From positions 1 to 8,686 of the forward strand of contig JASHUH010000393.1 of the NCBI GenBank assembly GCA_030040115.1: a DNA stretch of 8,686 nucleotides, written 5' to 3'. The number at the start of each line of letters is the position of its first letter. The first letter of the stretch is position 1. Made by a program: the position numbers and the translations under genes. The DNA is from Acidobacteriaceae bacterium (lineage in GTDB: Bacteria > Acidobacteriota > Terriglobia > Terriglobales > Acidobacteriaceae). Below are positions 5,880 to 8,686 of the stretch, piece after piece. The notes under the pieces are model-generated. The model searched no databases. It worked only from the letters and a program-made list of their open reading frames with translations, and was not told the DNA's origin.

Positions 5880-6446
5880 TTATGTTTCGAACCAAGATTC
5901 GCGAAGGCAAGATGCGGGTTGGTTGGGGCTGAGCCGCAGACGATAGCGAACGCCGGCAGTCGGGTTTGGAAGCGGCTGGAATCGGTCGAGAGCCAGCATG
6001 GCGGCCTGCGGGTCGCGGTCCCAAACCAGGGTGATGGCATGCGCGGAACTTTGCGCAGACTCCACAGAAAAGAGCTCGAGTTGGGCCACCGCGCGCAGCA
6101 AAGGATGGTCGTGTTCTGCGAGCGAGGCGAGAAATTGCGCAGCTAATTCCTCAATGGCGGGCGGAGCAGGATGCGCGGCAAAGTGCGCGATGAGATAGCT
6201 ATCGAAGCAGCCGAGCCGCTTCATCAAGCGCGAGGTATAGCGGCAGCGGGATTCGATTTGGAAACGCTGCCATCAGGTTGCCATCTGGCGCAGAATGCGT
6301 AGTCCTGGTGAACGGACGACGCTGGCGAGCCACGGATCGGAGTGGATGGCGGCGATGGCCGGATCCGATTCAGAGGTTTCAGCCTCGGCCGGGCGGCCGC
6401 GCAGGATATCGAGCAGCTTCCGCTGCTGTTCCAGAAGCGTCAACAC
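5880..6446 (-). pseudogene. Decayed gene of unrecognised family, interrupted by one TGA
   Basis: One minus-strand frame reads a coherent, amphipathic, protein-like sequence over about 188 codons, broken once by TGA at 6273-6275. Before the stop it reads LTLLEQQRKLLDILRGRP and then SDPWLASVVRSPGLRILRQMAT. After it comes WQRFQIESRCRYTSRLMKRL, then LAAQFLASLAEHDHPLLRAV and a TAA at 5880-5882. The stop falls between Thr and Trp, where the context suggests a Trp pair, so a TGG-to-TGA change is the simplest explanation. No ribosome binding site precedes any downstream start, so a functional short product is unlikely. A further helix-like stretch, ELARLRSAVSP, lies just upstream in another frame and may be the shifted N-terminus. 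I do not recognise the family; the pattern of HP and Leu/Ala helices faintly recalls the DUF2063/HvfC type, at low confidence. A sequencing error is also possible. Confidence 0.55.
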
Positions 6447-6520
6447 GGCGACACCGCGCTGCGCAGGCGAGCCAGCTCAGCGCAGATTCCCGGTGCGCCC
6501 AGGTTGGGAATCGCTTCCTT

Positions 6521-6552
6521 CAGAGACCCAGGTCCCTGACCCCGTGTCTCTG
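6521..6552. repeat. Compound hairpin
   Basis: CAGAGAC (6521-6527) and GTCTCTG (6546-6552) are perfect 7-bp inverted repeats. Nested inside, GGTC-CCT-GACC (6531-6541) forms a second 4-bp stem, so the 32-nt block can fold as stem, internal loop, stem. It lies upstream of both the pseudogene (minus) and the NHL gene (plus). It has no T-run to mark it as a terminator. Confidence 0.4.
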
Positions 6553-6622
6553 CCGCTCGGCGGGGTAAACCAACCGGAGGGCGACAGAGTACGTAGGAAC
6601 AATGGACCAGAGTAACTTCCTC

Positions 6623-6659
6623 AAAAACGCCAAGAAAATACGGGAAAATGCCACGAAAA
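6623..6659. other. Phased A-tracts (predicted curved DNA)
   Basis: Four A-runs (6623-6627, 6635-6638, 6645-6648, 6656-6659) have centres about 11.5, 10 and 11 bp apart, close to one helical turn each. Three are within the word GAAAAT. In-phase A-tracts are a known cause of intrinsic DNA curvature, often near promoters or nucleoid-protein sites. This lies about 245 bp upstream of the NHL gene start. Confidence 0.45.
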
Positions 6660-6779
6660 TGGTACTCCATCCAGCACAGTTATGTAGTTACCTTAGTTTA
6701 TTCCGGTGATATCCAATGCTGAACAAGAGGGTAATAATAAGTCCTAGTCACCCCGTTAAGCTTCGCTGACCGGCATGCT

Positions 6780-6792
6780 GACCGCAGCGGTC
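6780..6792. promoter_or_regulatory. 13-bp palindrome upstream of the NHL gene
   Basis: GACCGC-A-GCGGTC is a perfect odd-length palindrome about 110 bp before the start codon. With a one-base centre it suits a dimeric regulator site better than an RNA hairpin. No known operator was recognised. Confidence 0.25.
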
Positions 6793-6892
6793 GTGCGTAG
6801 TGCGAATCGGCTATGGGCCCGCTCGCTGGCCGTGTACGTTTCGACTGCAGCCGGCGCCACCGAAGGGAGACGACTGCCGGAAGACGGCGCGC

Positions 6893-6896
6893 GGAG
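6893..6896 (+). promoter_or_regulatory. Ribosome binding site for the NHL protein
   Basis: GGAG lies 6 nt before the ATG at 6903-6905 and supports that start. A competing option is AAGGA at 6935-6939, 11 nt before an in-frame TTG at 6951, which would give a more usual signal peptide of 37 residues. Confidence 0.5.
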
Positions 6897-6902
6897 CGGC
6901 TC

Positions 6903-8686
6903 ATGATTTGCCAGCCAGGAAGAACTGCCCCCCTAAGGACCGAATGCACGTTGCCTGAACCTTCAACCGCCGCGGCCCGGCGTTTGGGTGGGGGTTCGAG
7001 ACCCATCTTCTCAGGAATTGCTTTAGCCGGGTTGCTGCTGGCGGGCGCGGGCGCGTGGGCGCAGAACCCCAACGTGTTTCCTATTGAGCTAGTGGGCGCG
7101 ACCGCGGGCGCGCAAAGCGTCACCGTCACCTCGTCGGCGGCGGGAGGGACGGTGAGCAGCGTGAAGGTGCTCACGATGGGTGTGACGGGCGGGGACTTTG
7201 CCGCGGGTGGTGGAGCTTCGACGTGCCTAGGGGCAACGCTTGCGCCGTCCGCCACGTGCACGGAGTCGGTGACGTTTAGTCCCTCGGCGCCGGGCTTGCG
7301 CATGGGCGCGGTGGTGCTGCTCGACAGCAACGGCAAGGTGGTGGGCACGGGGTATGTCTCGGGCGTAGGCAAAGGCGGGCTGGGGGTGCTGGCGCCCGGG
7401 AACGAGCTTCCCGTGGCGGGCGACGGGCAGTGGACCGAACCGAAGGATGGAAGCCCGGCGACGCAAGCGGAGTTGAATTTACCTGCGGGCGTGGCTCTGG
7501 ACGGCGCGGGCAATCTGTTTATCGCCGACAGCATGCACAACCGGGTGCGCCTGGTTTGCTCGAGCAACCCGCCGGCCTATGTGAGCAGTTGCACGGGACC
7601 GGGCATTATCGAGACGATTGCGGGCAACGGCAGCCCCGCCTATTCGGGCGACGGCGGTTTGGCTTCGGCGGCCACTCTGAACGCTCCCAACGGCGTGGCT
7701 GTGGACGGCGCAGGTAATGTGTATATTGCCGACACCGCCAACAACGTGATCCGGATGATTTCGGCGGCGACGGGCGATATTTCCACGGTGGCCGGAAACA
7801 ACCAGGGGACGATTTGCACAACAGGCGGCGCCGACGCGGTGGGAGACGGATGCCCAGCGACGCAAGCCACACTCAATGCGCCCTGGAGCGTAACCGTGGA
7901 CGCCAGCGGGAATCTATACATCGCCGACACCTATAACCAGCGGATTCGTGAAGTAAGCGTCTCCACGGGGACGATTGCGACTATCGCCGGAACCGGCTAT
8001 ACGACATCGAACGGCGAAGGGGATTATAACGGCGACGGCATTCAGGCCAGCGCAGCAGAGCTGAATTTTCCTTATGCGGCGGCCCTGGATCTTCAGGGCA
8101 ATCTATACATCGCCGACTCGGCCAATAACCGGATTCGGATGGTATGCGCCAGCGCCACAAGCGCGCCAGCATACGTAACCGGTTGCGGGGCAGGCGCGGG
8201 AACCATTCTCACCGTGGCCGGAACCGGCGTTGCGGGCGGCATCAGCAGCAGTTGTCCCGCCACCTCGGGTGCGGCGAATGCGACGCAGCTTTCATCGCCC
8301 TCAGGCGTGGCGCTGGACCCCGCCGGGAACCTGTATATTGCGGACACGCAAAACAACGCCATCCGCAAGGTGAGTGCGACCACGGGCCAGTTGAGCAATC
8401 TCGTCCAGAACACCTGCGGCGATTATGAGACCTCAGCCGGGACTCCGGGACGCGTCACCTTGTACGGACCCATAGGGCTTACAGTCGACCCGAACGGCGA
8501 TCTTTACGTGGCCGATTACTACGACATGATCGTGCGCGAGATTCAAAGTAATGTTGCCTTCCTGGACTTTCTCAGCAATCCGACGCGGCAGGGTTCGCAG
8601 TCCGCCCCGTTCAATCAGACGGTGGAGAACGACGGCAACGACGCGCTCGATCTGACGGCGATCAACCCGGATGCAAACTCGCAGTT
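6903..8686 (+). CDS. Exported NHL-repeat beta-propeller protein with Ig-like domain (3' end outside window)
   Basis: The first 594 residues of a large extracytoplasmic protein of unknown role are visible. A signal peptide is clear: RR and GGGSR, a hydrophobic core IALAGLLLAGAGAWA, and likely cleavage after Ala53 (AWA|QN). About residues 60-155 look like an Ig-like choice-of-anchor D type domain, with a characteristic Cys108...Cys119 followed by TESVTFSPSAPG. Six NHL-type repeats follow, each built on a GVAxDxxGNLYIADxxNNxIRxV pattern, with IAD/VAD at residues 207, 275, 340, 403, 479 and 536. Between them are AGNGSPAYSGDGG-like connectors. Six repeats would make one propeller. From about 550 (PFNQTVENDGNDALDLTAI) another Ig-like module begins and runs off the edge. 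Such propellers usually bind proteins, glycans or other ligands. The n-region is long if the ATG is used; the alternative start is TTG at 6951. No partner gene is visible. Confidence 0.88.
   Translation, partial: MICQPGRTAPLRTECTLPEPSTAAARRLGGGSRPIFSGIALAGLLLAGAGAWAQNPNVFPIELVGATAGAQSVTVTSSAAGGTVSSVKVLTMGVTGGDFAAGGGASTCLGATLAPSATCTESVTFSPSAPGLRMGAVVLLDSNGKVVGTGYVSGVGKGGLGVLAPGNELPVAGDGQWTEPKDGSPATQAELNLPAGVALDGAGNLFIADSMHNRVRLVCSSNPPAYVSSCTGPGIIETIAGNGSPAYSGDGGLASAATLNAPNGVAVDGAGNVYIADTANNVIRMISAATGDISTVAGNNQGTICTTGGADAVGDGCPATQATLNAPWSVTVDASGNLYIADTYNQRIREVSVSTGTIATIAGTGYTTSNGEGDYNGDGIQASAAELNFPYAAALDLQGNLYIADSANNRIRMVCASATSAPAYVTGCGAGAGTILTVAGTGVAGGISSSCPATSGAANATQLSSPSGVALDPAGNLYIADTQNNAIRKVSATTGQLSNLVQNTCGDYETSAGTPGRVTLYGPIGLTVDPNGDLYVADYYDMIVREIQSNVAFLDFLSNPTRQGSQSAPFNQTVENDGNDALDLTAINPDANSQ
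7467..8546 (+). repeat. Six tandem NHL-type repeats within the exported protein
   Basis: The repeat cores cover about 7467-7559, 7671-7763, 7866-7958, 8055-8147, 8283-8375 and 8454-8546, with a period of 57-76 codons. Nucleotide similarity remains in places: AATCTATACATCGCCGAC occurs identically at 7911-7928 and 8100-8117, exactly 63 codons apart, which suggests fairly recent duplication or homogenisation of blades 3 and 4. Blade 6 is the most divergent (VADYYDMIVREI). Confidence 0.8.

Larger units (their letters stand above)
6447..6902. other. 456-nt intergenic region with no convincing gene
   Basis: Open frames here are short and antisense or mutually conflicting, and none shows a recognisable motif. 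The left part may hold the frame-shifted start of the pseudogene. The middle, about 6600-6770, is visibly more AT-rich than its surroundings and contains evenly spaced A-runs. The right part carries a 13-bp palindrome and the ribosome binding site of the NHL protein. A promoter for that gene must lie here, but no clear -35/-10 pair stands out; TAATAAT at 6732-6738 is the best -10-like string and lacks a good partner. Confidence 0.5.

Noticed and set aside
5712..6146. 144-codon open frame on the plus strand
   Set aside because: Antisense to the decayed gene, with no ribosome binding site and no recognisable motif.
6278..6615. Two overlapping plus-strand frames of about 100 codons
   Set aside because: They are antisense to the decayed gene, conflict with each other and show no conserved features.
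6986..7010. tRNA T-arm-like string GGGGTTCGAGACCC
   Set aside because: The stem pairs only three to four bases, there is no cloverleaf or acceptor stem around it, and it lies in the signal-peptide codons of the NHL protein.
6698..7567. 289-codon open frame on the minus strand
   Set aside because: Pro/Ser/Thr-rich shadow of the signal peptide and first domain of the exported NHL protein.
1..8686. CRISPR array, insertion sequence, prophage or defence system
   Set aside because: No regularly spaced direct repeats with unique spacers, no transposase or integrase frame, no terminal repeats flanking a gene and no nuclease or toxin motifs were seen.

Overview
The window looks like a piece of chromosome from a GC-rich bacterium. 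The best guess is Acidobacteriota: the secreted NHL-repeat/choice-of-anchor-D style protein, the hairpin-rich spacer DNA and the style of the arginine enzymes all fit that phylum. This is inference from protein style; no 16S or other marker is present.

Positions 1-4226 (all minus strand) hold an arginine biosynthesis operon read as argR-argC-argB-argD-argF, with argF running off the left edge. ArgR is the arginine repressor. ArgB phosphorylates N-acetylglutamate, ArgC reduces the phosphate to the semialdehyde, ArgD transaminates it to N-acetylornithine, and ArgF carbamoylates ornithine to citrulline. Packing is tight: argR/argC share an ATGA overlap, argC-argB are 22 nt apart and argD/argF overlap by 8 nt. 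The exception is a 162-nt argB-argD spacer containing stacked short hairpins. Upstream of argR are two ARG-box-like palindromes, 3 bp apart, lying over a plausible sigma70 promoter, so the operon is very probably autorepressed by its own first product.

Positions 4275-5660 (minus) encode a polytopic membrane diguanylate cyclase with an intact GGDEF motif and an intact RxxD inhibitory site. Upstream of it, 5880-6446 (minus) is a decayed gene of unrecognised family, interrupted by one in-frame TGA where the context suggests Trp.

Positions 6447-6902 have no convincing gene. They hold a compound hairpin, helically phased A-tracts in a locally AT-rich patch and a 13-bp palindrome. From 6903 to the right edge (plus strand) runs the start of a large exported protein: signal peptide, an Ig-like (choice-of-anchor D type) domain, then six NHL-type beta-propeller repeats with paired-cysteine loops, and the beginning of another Ig-like module.

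I found no convincing undescribed multi-gene system. The points most worth a second look are the ARG-box operator architecture, the argB-argD hairpin spacer, the single-nonsense pseudogene and the disulfide-looped NHL protein.
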